Notes: generated by a model from the sequence alone, not told the origin. A stretch of DNA of 64,000 nt from Streptomyces sp. NBC_00285 (GCF_036174265.1 NZ_CP108055.1:8370001-8434000); one strand, 5' to 3'; positions 35,955 through 48,025 are shown, counted from the first letter of the stretch. A program made the numbers and translations.

Positions 35955-37601
35955 TCAGACGGTGGCGGGCAGCACGTGATCGCCCGCCTTGTCCGTGCTC
36001 AGGCACAGCGAGCAGACCACCGCGTCGTGGGTGGCGCAGGCGGCCAGGTCGGGGCGCTCGTACGGCTGCCGGCAGACGTGGCAGTCGTAGGTGACCGCGC
36101 TCGGGTTGCCGTCGGCGTCCAGCATCGGCTCGTCGATGCCGTCGTCGGTGCGGCGCAGGTAGTACTTGCCCTTGGTGACGACGGCCATCAGCGGGGTGAG
36201 GACGAAGGCGATCAGGGCGGCGGCGACGGGGGAGTACGGCTGGAGGGTGTCGCCGAGGGCGTGGAAGTACATGGCGATGGACAGGCCGGAGGCGGCGACG
36301 AAGGCGACCACACCGACCGGGTTCACGGCGTAGAGCATGCCGCGGCGGAACTCGGGGGCGTGCGGGGAGAGTTTGAGCAGGTACTTGTTGATGCCGATGT
36401 CGGTGGCGACGGTGACCACCCAGGCGATCGCGCAGTTCGAGTAGAACCCGAGGATGTCGTTGAGGAAGCTGAACATGTCGGCTTCCATCAGGGCGAGCGC
36501 GAAGCCCAGGTTGACCAGGACGAAGACCATGCGGCCGGGGTAGTGCTTGGTGAGGCGGGTGAAGGAGTTGGTCCAGGCGAGCGAGCCGGAGTAGGCGTTC
36601 GTCACGTTGATCTTGATCTGGCTGATCACGACGAGAGCCACGGCCAGCGGGAGCACCAGCCAGGACGGCATCATCGCGTCGAAGGCGCCCTTGAACTGCT
36701 GGATGGGTTCGGGGGCGACGTCCGCGCCGACCTTCGCGAGGATGTACACGGCGAGGAAGACGCCGATGACCTGCTTCAGCGCGCCGAGCACCACCCAGCC
36801 GGGTCCGGCCATGATGACCGCGGTCCACCAACTGCGCTTGTTCGCCTCGGTCTTGGGCGGCATGAAGCGCAGGTAGTCGATCTGCTCACCGATCTGCGCG
36901 ATGAGCGAGAGACACACGCCCGCGCCGAGCAGCACGGAGGCCGTGTTGACGCCGCCGTCGCCGTCGGTGCCCGCGTAGGCGAGGAAACGGTCGACGGTGC
37001 CCGGGTCGGTGGAGACCAGGTAGACCAGCGGGCCACCCATCAGCAGCAGCCAGAACGGGGTCGTCCACACCTGGAGCTTGCTCAGCGCCTTCATGCCGTA
37101 GATGACCAGCGGGATCACCATCAGCGTGGAGACCAGGTAGCCCAGCCACAGCGGGAGTCCGAGGCCGAGCTTGAGGCCCTGGGCCATGATCGAGCCTTCG
37201 AGGGCGAAGAAGATGAAGGTGAAGCTGGCGAAGATGACGCTGGTGAGGACCGAGCCGTAGTAGCCGAAGCCGGAGCCGCGGGTGATCAGGTCGAGGTCGA
37301 TGTTGTAGCGGGCGCCGTAGTAGGCGAGGGGGAACCCGGTGACGAAGATGACGACGGCGGCGACGGCGATCGCCACGAGCGCGTTGCCGGTGCCGTGGGC
37401 CAGGCCGATGCCGGCACCGATGGAGAAGTCGGCCATGTAGGCGATGCCGCCGAGTGCCGTGGTGGCCACGACCATCGGGGTCCAGCGGCGGTAACTGCGG
37501 GGCGCGAAGCGGAGGGTGTAGTCCTCCAGGGTCTCGTTGGCCGCCTGGTCGGCGGACGTCGTCGGGTCTGCCGTTGCCGACCGTGACTCGGTTGTGCTCA
37601 T
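35955..37601 (-). CDS. NCS1-family cytosine/purine permease with Cys-rich cytoplasmic tail
   Basis: 548 aa. About 12 membrane helices run from residue ~45 to ~475, with NCS1 features (MADFSIGAGIGLAHGTGNAL, then QIKINVTNAYSGSLAWTNSF). Members carry cytosine, purines, allantoin or related compounds with a cation. After the last helix there is a ~75-residue tail with Cys507, Cys510, Cys522, His525, Cys530 and Cys533 (CxxC-x11-CxxH-x4-CxxC), which looks like a small zinc-binding domain not normally part of the family. Function of the tail is unknown. Substrate is inferred only at the family level. Confidence 0.88.
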   Translation of the reverse strand: MSTTESRSATADPTTSADQAANETLEDYTLRFAPRSYRRWTPMVVATTALGGIAYMADFSIGAGIGLAHGTGNALVAIAVAAVVIFVTGFPLAYYGARYNIDLDLITRGSGFGYYGSVLTSVIFASFTFIFFALEGSIMAQGLKLGLGLPLWLGYLVSTLMVIPLVIYGMKALSKLQVWTTPFWLLLMGGPLVYLVSTDPGTVDRFLAYAGTDGDGGVNTASVLLGAGVCLSLIAQIGEQIDYLRFMPPKTEANKRSWWTAVIMAGPGWVVLGALKQVIGVFLAVYILAKVGADVAPEPIQQFKGAFDAMMPSWLVLPLAVALVVISQIKINVTNAYSGSLAWTNSFTRLTKHYPGRMVFVLVNLGFALALMEADMFSFLNDILGFYSNCAIAWVVTVATDIGINKYLLKLSPHAPEFRRGMLYAVNPVGVVAFVAASGLSIAMYFHALGDTLQPYSPVAAALIAFVLTPLMAVVTKGKYYLRRTDDGIDEPMLDADGNPSAVTYDCHVCRQPYERPDLAACATHDAVVCSLCLSTDKAGDHVLPATV

Positions 37602-37949
37602 GTCACGCCTCCCGGTGGGGCTCGGAGCGGGTGGTGGGGCACGTGCGGGGACCCCGCGTGACGTCGTCGGCAGGAGGGGGCGGTCGCCGGGCCGTCGTCA
37701 GCTGCCCGGCGGCCTGTATACGACGTGGATCCCACGGCGGGTCACCCTAGGAAGCGGTTGTTACCGAGCGGCCGGGCTGTCATGAACGCGGCGTTTCCGA
37801 AAGCTCACCCGGCATGCGGGTGGGGCGGGCGGGCGTGAGGGGGCGGCCGGTGATCACCTTGGTCCGGCGGGCACTGGAGGCGACGCGCCTCGCCCGGGAC
37901 ATCCGGTATGCAGTGCCGCCCGAGGCGCCGGGTGGTCGCTGCGGTCCGG
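37602..37949. other. Intergenic region upstream of the NCS1 permease
   Basis: 348 bp between the permease start and the winged-helix gene's stop, both on the minus strand. It must hold the permease promoter. I see no hairpin with a stem above 8 bp, no open frame with a supported start, and no repeat. Confidence 0.4.
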
Positions 37950-38294
37950 TCAGGCCCGGGTGCTTGGCCTGTCGTCGGAGGAGACCGTACGGTCCGCCTC
38001 GTCCCGGACGAGCAGGGACAGCAGGGACGCCACCGTCAGACCCGCCTCGGCCGGATGACGCAGGATCTTGCCCGGGGCGATCCGGTAGGTGTTGGTGCGC
38101 CCCTCCTTGATGTGCGAGAGATACCCGTCCTGCTCCAGATCGGAAATGATTTTCTGGACGGCGCGTTCGGTGAGCCGGCAGTGTGCGGCGATGTCGCGGA
38201 TCCGGGCGGTGTGATCGTCGGCGATCACGGCCAGCACGCGTGCGTGGTTGGTGACGAACGTCCATCCGGTGTGTGCCTCGGGAACTCCATCCAT
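37950..38294 (-). CDS. Winged-helix (MarR-like) transcriptional regulator
   Basis: 114 aa from the ATG at 38294 (AGGGGAC upstream). The winged helix spans residues ~12-80: TFVTNHARVLAVIADDHTAR, helix-turn-helix IRDIAAHCRLTERAVQKIIS and wing EQDGYLSHIKEGRTNTYRI. The C-terminal ~30 residues are a short helix and acidic tail. Single-domain proteins like this are common in Streptomyces and bind short repeats. It is divergent from the STAS-ANTAR gene across a region with a 14-bp direct repeat, so it may control both. Confidence 0.85.
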   Translation of the reverse strand: MDGVPEAHTGWTFVTNHARVLAVIADDHTARIRDIAAHCRLTERAVQKIISDLEQDGYLSHIKEGRTNTYRIAPGKILRHPAEAGLTVASLLSLLVRDEADRTVSSDDRPSTRA

Positions 38295-38313
38295 GTCCCC
38301 TACTCTACCGACC

Positions 38314-38355
38314 ATAGATTCGCGCATCAAAAAACCTGAACATAGTTTCGTGTAT
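38314..38355. promoter_or_regulatory. 14-bp direct repeat in the divergent promoter region
   Basis: ATAGATTCGCGCAT (38314-38327) and ATAGTTTCGTGTAT (38342-38355) share 11 of 14 positions and start 28 bp apart, close to three helical turns. They lie in an unusually AT-rich patch between the winged-helix and STAS-ANTAR genes, 20 bp before the former's start codon. Candidate operator for the regulator. Confidence 0.5.
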
Positions 38356-38426
38356 TGGTTGACGTATGTGGGCCGGGAAGGGAGCCTGGGTGGCAGAGGC
38401 AGCCGAGCACACTAGGGAGAAGGGCC

Positions 38427-39218
38427 ATGCCGGAACCTGCGCACTCGGCGCAGCCCCTCATCGCGCGGGACGTGCGTCCGCCATGTCTGGCCACGGTCGA
38501 GTCCGCGGTGGCCGGTGACCGGATGGGCGTCACATGCCGTGGTGAGTTCGACGTGGGCGCCGAGTGGCTTCAGCCCGAGCTCCACGCCGCCCTCGACCGC
38601 TCGGCCACCGGCGTCGACCTGGACCTGAGCGAGGTCGGATTCTGCGACTGCGGGGGCCTCAACGTCCTGCTGGGTCTGCGCCGGGCGGCCCTCGACCAGG
38701 GCAAGACCGTCGCCGTCCGGGTGTGCAGCCCTGCCGTCGGACGGCTGCTCGACCTGACCGGCGCCCGGGAGCTGTTCGTGGCGGAGGAAACGCGGAACGC
38801 GGAGGAACCGGAGTACGCGGACGACCCGGCGCCCCCGGACACCGAGGCCGTACGCGCCCTCCACGACGCGAGCCGGCTCGTGGACGTCGACGACGAGCTC
38901 CGCCTGGAGGTGGCCCAGCTGCGTCGGGCGATGCGGACCCGGCCGGCCATCGACGTGGCCCGCGGCATCGTGATGGCCTCCTTCGGACTGAGCGCCGAGG
39001 ACGCCTGGACGGTGCTCGTCACCGCCTCCCAGAACACCAACACCAAGGTGCACCAGCTCGCCCGGGGCCTGGTGGGTGCCGTCCACGGAGCCGCGGTTCC
39101 GGAGGAGGTACGGCAGCAGATGGCGGTGGCTGTCGCCAAGGTGCGTCAGACCCCGGCCCCGTCCGAGGCCATCGCGGTGGGGGAGCCCGGAACCGAGGTC
39201 CAGGACGCCTCGCCCTGA
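38427..39218 (+). CDS. STAS-ANTAR domain protein
   Basis: 263 aa from the ATG at 38427 (GGGAGAAGGG upstream). Residues ~40-145 form a STAS domain (MGVTCRGEFDVGAEWLQPEL, DLDLSEVGFCDCGGLNVLLG), where Asp-Cys replaces the Asp-Ser pair that is phosphorylated in true antagonists. An ANTAR domain follows at ~175-240 (QLRRAMRTRPAIDVARGIVM, SFGLSAEDAWTVLVTASQNT), an RNA-binding fold that recognises dual hairpins and prevents transcription termination. This pairing is typical of actinobacterial stress regulators. Convergent with the response regulator, with only 4 nt between the stops. Confidence 0.88.
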   Translation: MPEPAHSAQPLIARDVRPPCLATVESAVAGDRMGVTCRGEFDVGAEWLQPELHAALDRSATGVDLDLSEVGFCDCGGLNVLLGLRRAALDQGKTVAVRVCSPAVGRLLDLTGARELFVAEETRNAEEPEYADDPAPPDTEAVRALHDASRLVDVDDELRLEVAQLRRAMRTRPAIDVARGIVMASFGLSAEDAWTVLVTASQNTNTKVHQLARGLVGAVHGAAVPEEVRQQMAVAVAKVRQTPAPSEAIAVGEPGTEVQDASP

Positions 39219-39222
39219 CCGC

Positions 39223-39879
39223 CTAGGTGAGTTCCAGCAGTCCCCGCCGTACCGCCTCGGAGACCGCCGCCGCCCTGTTCTCGACGCCGAGCTTGCGGTA
39301 GACGCGGACCAGGTGGGTCTTGATCGTCGCCTCGCTGAGGTACAGGGAATCGGCGATGGCGCGGTTGCTGTGGCCGTCGGCCATCAGCTGGATGACCTCC
39401 CGTTCCCTGCGGGTCAACTCCGGTGCAGGACTGACCACTTGGCCGACCAGGTCCCCGACGACCTCGGGCGCGAGCCCCATCCCGCCCACCGCTGCGCTGC
39501 GCACGGCCCGGAAGAGGTCCTCGGGCGGTCCGGCCTTGAGCACGTAACCGCGCGCCCCGGCCTCCAGCGCCCGCACCACCTCGGCGCGCCCTGAATAGCT
39601 GGTCAGCATCACCACGGGCAGCCCCGGAGCCCGGGCGGCCAGCACGCGGACCGCCTCGACGCCGTCGGCCACCTCGCTGCCCCGGCGCGTACCCTCGAAC
39701 CGCAGATCCATCAGGACGACGTCGGGCGCGAGATCCACCGCGAGGCTCACGGCCTCGCCGGGATCGGACGCCTCCGCGATCACGTCGAGGTCCGGCTCGC
39801 CCTCCAGCAGGGCGCGCAGCCCGGCCCGTACGACGGTGTGGTCGTCGGCGACGAGCAGGCGCAGCGGGGCCGCCGTCAC
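39223..39879 (-). CDS. NarL/LuxR-family response regulator
   Basis: 218 aa. The receiver domain (residues 5-125) has the acidic pair DD (12-13), the phosphoacceptor Asp58 (VVLMDLRFEG) and Lys115 (GYVLKAGPPED). The C-terminal LuxR HTH (~150-215) is clear: ELTRREREVIQLMADGHSNR, AIADSLYLSEATIKTHLVRV, YRKLGVENRAAAV. It overlaps the histidine kinase gene by 4 nt and forms a two-component pair with it. Targets unknown, and the kinase's ligand gives no hint. Confidence 0.92.
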   Translation of the reverse strand: MTAAPLRLLVADDHTVVRAGLRALLEGEPDLDVIAEASDPGEAVSLAVDLAPDVVLMDLRFEGTRRGSEVADGVEAVRVLAARAPGLPVVMLTSYSGRAEVVRALEAGARGYVLKAGPPEDLFRAVRSAAVGGMGLAPEVVGDLVGQVVSPAPELTRREREVIQLMADGHSNRAIADSLYLSEATIKTHLVRVYRKLGVENRAAAVSEAVRRGLLELT

Positions 39880-41150
39880 CGCAGCGCCGCCGTCGGGCTC
39901 AGCGACAGCGGTGCGCCGGAGCGCGCGCGGGCGGGGACGGTGGCCCGGATCCGGGTGCCCCGGCCCGGTACGGGCTCGACGGCGAGATCACCGCCGTACT
40001 CCCTCAGCCGTGCCCGGGTGGCCGGCAGCCCGAAGCCGCGGCCCGAGGCGGACGTGCCGTCGACGCGGGCGAGGTCGAAGCCGACGCCGTCGTCGCACAG
40101 GTCGAGGGCGACGCGGTCCGTGCCCTGGTGGAGCGTCACGAGCAGGCTGGTCGCGTGCGCGTGCTCCCGCACGTTGGCCAGCATGCCCTGCGCGACCCGG
40201 AAGAGCGTGGTGGCGGCCTGTTCGTCGAGTTCGGGGCGGTGCCCTCCCGTCGAACGGAACCGTACGCGCGCCGCCGTGCCGTCCTGCTGGGCGCGCAGGC
40301 ACAACAGCCGCAGGGAGCCTTCGAGGCCTTCCTCGGCGACCACGGAGGGGGTGAGGTCCCGGATCATCCGCCGGGTCTCGGCGAGGCTCACGTCCAGGCC
40401 GTCGGCGACCGCGCGAACCCGGGTGCGGGCCGTGTCCGGACGTCGTTCCCAGTCGCGCTCGGCGGCCTGCAGCAGCATCAGGCTGCCGGACAGTTCCTGG
40501 GCGAGCGTGTCGTGCAGGTCCCGGGCGATGCGCTCGCGTTCCCCGAGGACACCGGCCCGCCGCTGCTCCCGCGCCAGGACGTCACGGGTGCCGCGCAACT
40601 CGTCCACCAGGCGCTGGCGCTCGACGGCGTCCCGCTGCAGGGCCCGGTACAGCGCGACCGTGCCCCACACGGCGGCCGCCGGGATGAGCACCATCTCCGC
40701 GTCGAACCCGCCCGCGCTCCGGGTCAGCTGACCGACCAGCACGAGCGTGAGGGCGCCCGTCGTGACCGTGGACGCCCGGGGGCCGAGCGTCCGCAGGGCC
40801 ACGCAGGACAGGGGTACGGCACACCAGACGTAGGCGGTGGTCAGAAGGGGCGGGGTGAGCGCGAGGAGCACCGCCCACAGCGCGACCAGGGCCGCCACCC
40901 AGAGGTGCCGGACGAGCGGCCCCAGCCTGTCGGCCAGGGCCAGCCCGGTCGCGTACGTCGTGGCCAGCAGTGCGTTGACGGTCACGATGTCCCAGCACAG
41001 CGGGGTGTTCAGCTCGACGAGCCGCACCACCGCGGAGGCGACGACGACGAAGAACACGAGATGCGGGACGTGCCGCAGGGCGTGGTGGTCGTACACGCCG
41101 GACCCCCTGAACGAAAGATCCATCGGGACAGGGGGTCCGAGTCTAGCCAC
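39876..41150 (-). CDS. Sensor histidine kinase (NarX/DesK-like)
   Basis: About 424 aa from a GTG at 41150, or 415 from the ATG at 41123; neither start has a clear ribosome site. About six N-terminal membrane helices (residues ~25-165) lack a periplasmic domain. A coiled-coil DHp domain (HisKA_3) carries the H-box ERERIARDLHDTLAQELSGS with the phosphorylated His. The HATPase domain has VAQGMLANVREHAHATSLLV (N-box), DDGVGFD and GRGFGLPATRARLREYGG. It is encoded just before its response regulator (ATGA overlap). Confidence 0.9.
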   Translation of the reverse strand: MARLGPPVPMDLSFRGSGVYDHHALRHVPHLVFFVVVASAVVRLVELNTPLCWDIVTVNALLATTYATGLALADRLGPLVRHLWVAALVALWAVLLALTPPLLTTAYVWCAVPLSCVALRTLGPRASTVTTGALTLVLVGQLTRSAGGFDAEMVLIPAAAVWGTVALYRALQRDAVERQRLVDELRGTRDVLAREQRRAGVLGERERIARDLHDTLAQELSGSLMLLQAAERDWERRPDTARTRVRAVADGLDVSLAETRRMIRDLTPSVVAEEGLEGSLRLLCLRAQQDGTAARVRFRSTGGHRPELDEQAATTLFRVAQGMLANVREHAHATSLLVTLHQGTDRVALDLCDDGVGFDLARVDGTSASGRGFGLPATRARLREYGGDLAVEPVPGRGTRIRATVPARARSGAPLSLSPTAALR

Positions 41151-41181
41151 CGCCTGTATGAGCGGTGTGAAGAGCGGGCGG

Positions 41182-42333
41182 TCAGGCGCCGGGGTGCAGT
41201 CCCAGCACGCCGGGCGTGGGGTCGCCCTTCACCTCGCCGAAGTACAGGGCGAAGGTCTGCTTCAGACGCTCCACCTGGGCGCGGTCCTCCATGAACGCGG
41301 GGAAGCCGTCCACGTGGGCGTTCGGGTACTCCCACAGTGGCTTCAGGCCGGCCGGGGGTGTGATGTCGGTGCGCACCGACCAGCCGTTGAAGGAGTTCCT
41401 CTGCACCTCGGCGGACAACTGCCAGTTGAGGTACAGCTTGGCGGCCGTCGGGTTCTTCGCCTGCTTGAGGACGGCCGCGCGCTGGCCCCAGCCCATGAAG
41501 GGGTGCCCGTCGGCGATGACGAACTTCGCGGGGGACGTGGAGGAGGGGATCGCCGAGCCCGCGGTGCCGATGCCGATCGCCTTCGTCCCGCCGAAGACCG
41601 CTTCGCCCGGCGAGTTGCTGCCCCGCGCGAACCGCACGTCCTGCGCGGCGAGTGCGGCCACCCACTCCCAGCCGTACTTCTGGACGTACAGCGAGTAGAG
41701 GTAGAGGACGGCGTCGTCGTCGTGCGGGTACGACGAGGCGATCTGGCCCTTCCACTTCGGGTCGATCAGGTCGCGCGGGCTGCGCGGGGCGTCCGAGCCC
41801 ACGGCGGCCGTGCCGTACAGGAAGCTGAACGCGATCGCGGAGACCGCGACCCAGCCGCCCTGCGGGTCCCTGAACGACGGGTGCAGCTTCGAGAACCCGG
41901 CGGGCTTGTAGCGCAGCAGCCGGCCCTGCCGGTTCCAGCGCACGAAGTCCTGCAGGGTCTGCATCTGTACGACGTCCGGGACGAGGGTGTCCGTCGCGAA
42001 CTGGTTGTCGACGCGGACGTCGTGGTACTTGCTGTAGTCCACGATCAGCGTCAGGTCGATGTCCGGGAAGCGGGCCTTGAAGGCCGCCTTCGTGCCGTCC
42101 TGCTGGGTCGGGGTGTCGCCGCCGGCGTAGATGACGAGCTTCCCGCCCTCCTTGAGGGCGGCCCGGTAGAGCTCGTCGAGGGTACGGGTCTCCTCGCGTG
42201 CGGTGGAGTGCTGTACGGCGGGGGAGGAGGGGGCGGCCGAGGCGGAGGTCGCGGTGGCGCCGATCGCACCGAGACCGAGCGCCGCGCCGGCACCGGTGGT
42301 GAGGACACGTCGTCTGCTGGGGAAGCTGGACAC
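41182..42333 (-). CDS. Tat-exported extracellular solute-binding protein, orphan
   Basis: 383 aa. A twin-arginine signal opens the protein (SRRRVLTTGAGAALGLGAIG, cleavage after ASA near residue 33). The mature part is a type 2 periplasmic-binding fold of the Fe3+/thiamine/polyamine class (GKLVIYAGGDTPTQQDGTKA near 65, GWVAVSAIAFSFLYGTAAVG near 160, FMGWGQRAAVLKQAKNPTAA near 280). No ABC permease or ATPase gene is adjacent, so it either serves a remote transporter or senses the ligand. The upstream mutA operon lies 184 bp away on the same strand. Confidence 0.85.
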   Translation of the reverse strand: MSSFPSRRRVLTTGAGAALGLGAIGATATSASAAPSSPAVQHSTAREETRTLDELYRAALKEGGKLVIYAGGDTPTQQDGTKAAFKARFPDIDLTLIVDYSKYHDVRVDNQFATDTLVPDVVQMQTLQDFVRWNRQGRLLRYKPAGFSKLHPSFRDPQGGWVAVSAIAFSFLYGTAAVGSDAPRSPRDLIDPKWKGQIASSYPHDDDAVLYLYSLYVQKYGWEWVAALAAQDVRFARGSNSPGEAVFGGTKAIGIGTAGSAIPSSTSPAKFVIADGHPFMGWGQRAAVLKQAKNPTAAKLYLNWQLSAEVQRNSFNGWSVRTDITPPAGLKPLWEYPNAHVDGFPAFMEDRAQVERLKQTFALYFGEVKGDPTPGVLGLHPGA

Positions 42334-42517
42334 GCTGCGGGGACCTCTCTGATGGGGGGTGACGTTCAGGGCCCGGCGCCTGGGGCGACTGTCAGTCTGC
42401 AGCGGGTGCGCGCGGCACCGCGTCGTCCGTACGGTTCGAGGAGCCGTCCGACGGTGGAACCCGCGTTCAACCGATCGGTTGAACCGGCGGTCACGACAAG
42501 GTCCGGCCTGGGGGCGG

Positions 42518-43503
42518 CTACCCGCGGTCGGTGTCCTGACCGAAGGCCCTCAGGATTCGCTCGGCGGCCAGCGTGGCCGTCAACTCCCCATCCCTGACCT
42601 GCTGTTCGAGGTCCGGGGCGAGGGCGCGGACGGCCGGGTCGGAGCGGAGGCGGCCGAGCAGGTCGTCGCGGACCATCGTCCAGGTCCAGTCCACCTGCTG
42701 GTCACGTCGTTTGGCGGCGAGACGGCCCGTGGATTCGAGCAGCGTGCGGTGCTGTTCGAGGCGCTCCCACACGGTGTCCAGGCCCGCCGACTCGCGGGCG
42801 CTGCAGCTCAGCACGGGCGGAGTCCAGGCCGCGTCCCTGCCGTGCATCAGACGCAGAGCGCCCGCCAACTCCCGTGCGGCGGCCTGCGCGTCGCGCTGAT
42901 GCGGCCCGTCCGCCTTGTTCACGGCGATCACGTCGGCCAGCTCCAGGACGCCCTTCTTGATGCCCTGGAGCTGGTCGCCGGTACGGGCCAGGGTCAACAG
43001 CAGGAAGGAGTCGACCATGTTGGCGACGGCGGTCTCCGACTGGCCGACACCGACGGTCTCGACGAGCACGACGTCGTAGCCCGCGGCCTCCATCACCACG
43101 ATCGACTCCCGGGTCGCCTTGGCCACCCCGCCGAGCGTGCCCGCCGTGGGGGAGGGCCGGACGAAGGCCGCCGGGTCGACGGCCAGGCGCTCCATGCGGG
43201 TCTTGTCGCCGAGGATCGAGCCGCCGGTACGGCTGGAGGACGGGTCCACCGCGAGCACGGCCACCCGGTGCCCGAGCGAGGTCAGCATCGTGCCGAACGC
43301 GTCGATGAACGTCGACTTGCCCACGCCCGGTACCCCACTGACGCCGATCCGCCGCGCCCGGCCGCTGTGCGGGAGCAGTTCGGTGAGCAACTCCTGTGCG
43401 AGCGGCCGGTGCCGGGGATGGGTGGACTCGACGAGCGTGATGGCACGGGCGACGATCGCCCGCCTGCCGTCGAGTACACCCTTCACATAGGTGTCGAGTT
43501 CGA

Positions 43504-43507
<4 letters not shown>
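42518..43507 (-). CDS. meaB: MeaB, methylmalonyl-CoA mutase-associated GTPase
   Basis: 329 aa G-protein chaperone that guards and reloads B12 on methylmalonyl-CoA mutase. The P-loop is [12 protein letters not shown] (residues 55-66); further family features are [40 protein letters not shown] and the guanine-specificity motif VNKAD. A C-terminal helical dimerisation extension follows, as in other MeaB proteins. Its start overlaps the stop of mutB by 4 nt (ATGA), so it is made with the mutase. Confidence 0.95.
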
Positions 43508-45695
<2,188 letters not shown>

Positions 45696-45696
<1 letters not shown>

Positions 45697-47504
45697 CAGG
45701 ACACTCCCATGCGGTCGAGGGTGGCGGTGAGCACGGCGACGGCGTCGCAGCCCGCGAAGACATAGGAGTCCACACCGGTGTACTGCCCGGGCCGCCCGGC
45801 GAGGAACACGTGCCGCGCGCCCGCCGACCTGAGGGTCCCCGCGACGTCCTCGGCCTGCTCCTCGTACACCGCGTCACTGGAGCACAGGCAGACCTCGGTG
45901 GCGCCGCTCTCCTCGAACGTGCCCTCGGTGACCGGCTCGACACCGCCCGCCTGGAAGAGGTTGGCGGCGAACATCGTGCGCGCGGTGTGTGCGGCGGCGG
46001 GGCCGATCGCGGCCAGGAAGACCCGCGGCCGGGACCCGGTCGCCGCGAGATGGGCGTCGGAGCGGGCACGCAGCGACTCGTACGCCTCGTCGCGCCGGAC
46101 GCGGGGCAGACCGCCGGTCCGGGGCTCGGGTGCGGGGGCGCGCTCCACGGGCTTCTCGCCGAGGTGCGGGAACTCGCTGACGCCGGTGACGGGTTCGCGC
46201 CGGGTGGCGAGCTTCTTGGAGCGCTGGGCCCACGTCGTCGCCAGGTCGGTGCGGAGCCGGCCGGAGCGCAGGACGGCCGCCTGGCCGCCGTCGCGCTCGA
46301 TCGTCCGGAAGAACCGCCAGGCGGCCTCGGCGAGTTCGTCGGTGAGCCGCTCCACGTACCAGGAACCGCCCGCCGGGTCGATCACCCGGGACAGATGCGA
46401 CTCCTCGACCAGGATCGTCGAGGTGTTGCGGGCGATACGGCGCGCGAACGCGTCCGGCAGGCCGAGCGCGTGGTCGAAGGGCAGCACGGTGACGGCGTCG
46501 GCGCCGCCGACCCCGGCGGCCAGGGTGGCGATCGTCGCGCGCAGCATGTTCACCCACGGGTCGCGTCGGGTCATCATCACCGGCGACACCACGGCGTGCT
46601 GCGCCTGAGCGCCGGCACCGGGCGCCCCGCACACCTCGGCGACCCGCGCCCACAACCGTCGCGCCGCCCGCAGCTTGGCGATGGTCAGGAACTGGTCGGC
46701 CGTCGCCGCGTACCGGAACTCCAGCTGCCCGCAGGCCTGTTCGACGCTCAGCCCGGCCTCGGTCAGCCCCCGCAGATAGGCGACACCGGTGGCGATCGAG
46801 GAGCCCAGCTCCTGCGCGGCCGAACCGCCTGCCTCGTGGTACGGCAGCGCGTCCACGGTCAGCGCCCGCAGCCCCGGGTGATCCTCGGTGCACCGCCGCG
46901 CGAGCGGGACGACCGGAGCGAAGTCCAACTCCTCGCCCGTACGCGCCTGATGGCCGAGCGGGTCCGCGCCGAGGTTGCCGCGCGCGGCCTTGTTGTCGAT
47001 GCCACGCTCGGCGTACAGCCGCAGCAACTCCCGTGCGGCGGGCTCGAACTGGCTGCCCGCGTCGAGGACGACGGGTGCGAGGTCGAGGTAGACGCCGTCG
47101 AGGACCGTGCCGAGCGACGTGACCGGAACGCCGTTCTCGCCCGCGACCAGCCACAGCGAGGAGACGCCGTTCTCCAGGTCCGCGAGCACCGCGGCGTTGT
47201 CGGCGACCGCGTGCCGCTGCCGTACGTTCCAGCCGCCGCCGGTGTTCCCCTCGGCGCGGGCGCCGCGCACGAAGGGGGCGAAGCCGGGGAAGCCGGGGTC
47301 GGGTGCGGCGTCGTGCGCGGTGTACAGGGGCCGGGTACGCAACCCGTCCTCGAGCGCGGTGGACAGGGCGTCCTCCGCTGCCGCGCCGGAGACTTCCTTA
47401 CCCGACTTGCGCAGGACACCGGCCACCAGGCCGTGCCACTGTTCAAGGTTCGCGTCAGGGAACTCGGCGGCCAGCGAGAGCCCGTCGTCAGGCAGGACCG
47501 TCAT
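45696..47504 (-). CDS. mutA: Methylmalonyl-CoA mutase, small (non-catalytic) subunit
   Basis: 602 aa, first gene of the mutA-mutB-meaB operon. It has the same barrel plan as MutB ([20 protein letters not shown], then [20 protein letters not shown]), but the C-terminal domain lacks the DxHxxG cobalamin motif: the equivalent region reads [18 protein letters not shown]. The small subunit therefore does not bind B12 and serves structure and stability of the heterodimer, as known from Streptomyces and Propionibacterium. The ribosome site before the ATG at 47504 is weak. Confidence 0.94.
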
Positions 47505-47665
47505 GCTGGGATGCTAGGCCAGACCCGCGAAGGAGAAGCAGAGGGCACGGCTGTGACCTTGCCCGCAACAAGACTGTGACCCCGGTCTCCCGTGCACTCC
47601 ACGCGTCCGTGGGCTCCCTTCGGGACCGACGGCTCCGCGGGGAAAATGAGCCGCTGACCACCACA

Positions 47666-48025
47666 ATGAGGCGTATGGACGCCGCAGCGCAGACCTACAT
47701 CGATGCGATCGCCGCCGAGCACCGCCCGCTCTTCGACCGGATGCACCGGCTGATCCTTCAGACGTATCCCGAGGCCGACGTCGTGCTGTCCTACGGGATG
47801 CCGACCTACCGGGCCGGTGACCGCAGGCTGCACGTGGGGGTGTGGCGCCACGGCGTGTCGGTCTACGGCTGGGACCAGGAGGCGGGCGCGGGCCTCCTCG
47901 CCCGGCACCCGCAGCTCCTCAGCGGAAAGGGAACCCTGCGGCTGTGGTCCCAGGACGCGCACGACGTCACCGACGAGGAGCTGAGTGCTCTCGTGCGTGC
48001 CTCGCTGGGACCCGGGGGCGCTTAG
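47666..48025 (+). CDS. DUF1801-family protein
   Basis: 119 aa from the ATG at 47666, or 116 from the ATG at 47675; neither has a good ribosome site. The fold signature of DUF1801 is clear: PLFDRMHRLILQTYPEADVV, SYGMPTYRAGDRRLHVGVWR, then LLSGKGTLRLW. Family members are small soluble proteins, one relative being the iron chaperone Fra-like YdhG, but the role of most is unknown. Divergent from mutA and convergent with the glutamate decarboxylase gene. Confidence 0.85.
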   Translation: MRRMDAAAQTYIDAIAAEHRPLFDRMHRLILQTYPEADVVLSYGMPTYRAGDRRLHVGVWRHGVSVYGWDQEAGAGLLARHPQLLSGKGTLRLWSQDAHDVTDEELSALVRASLGPGGA

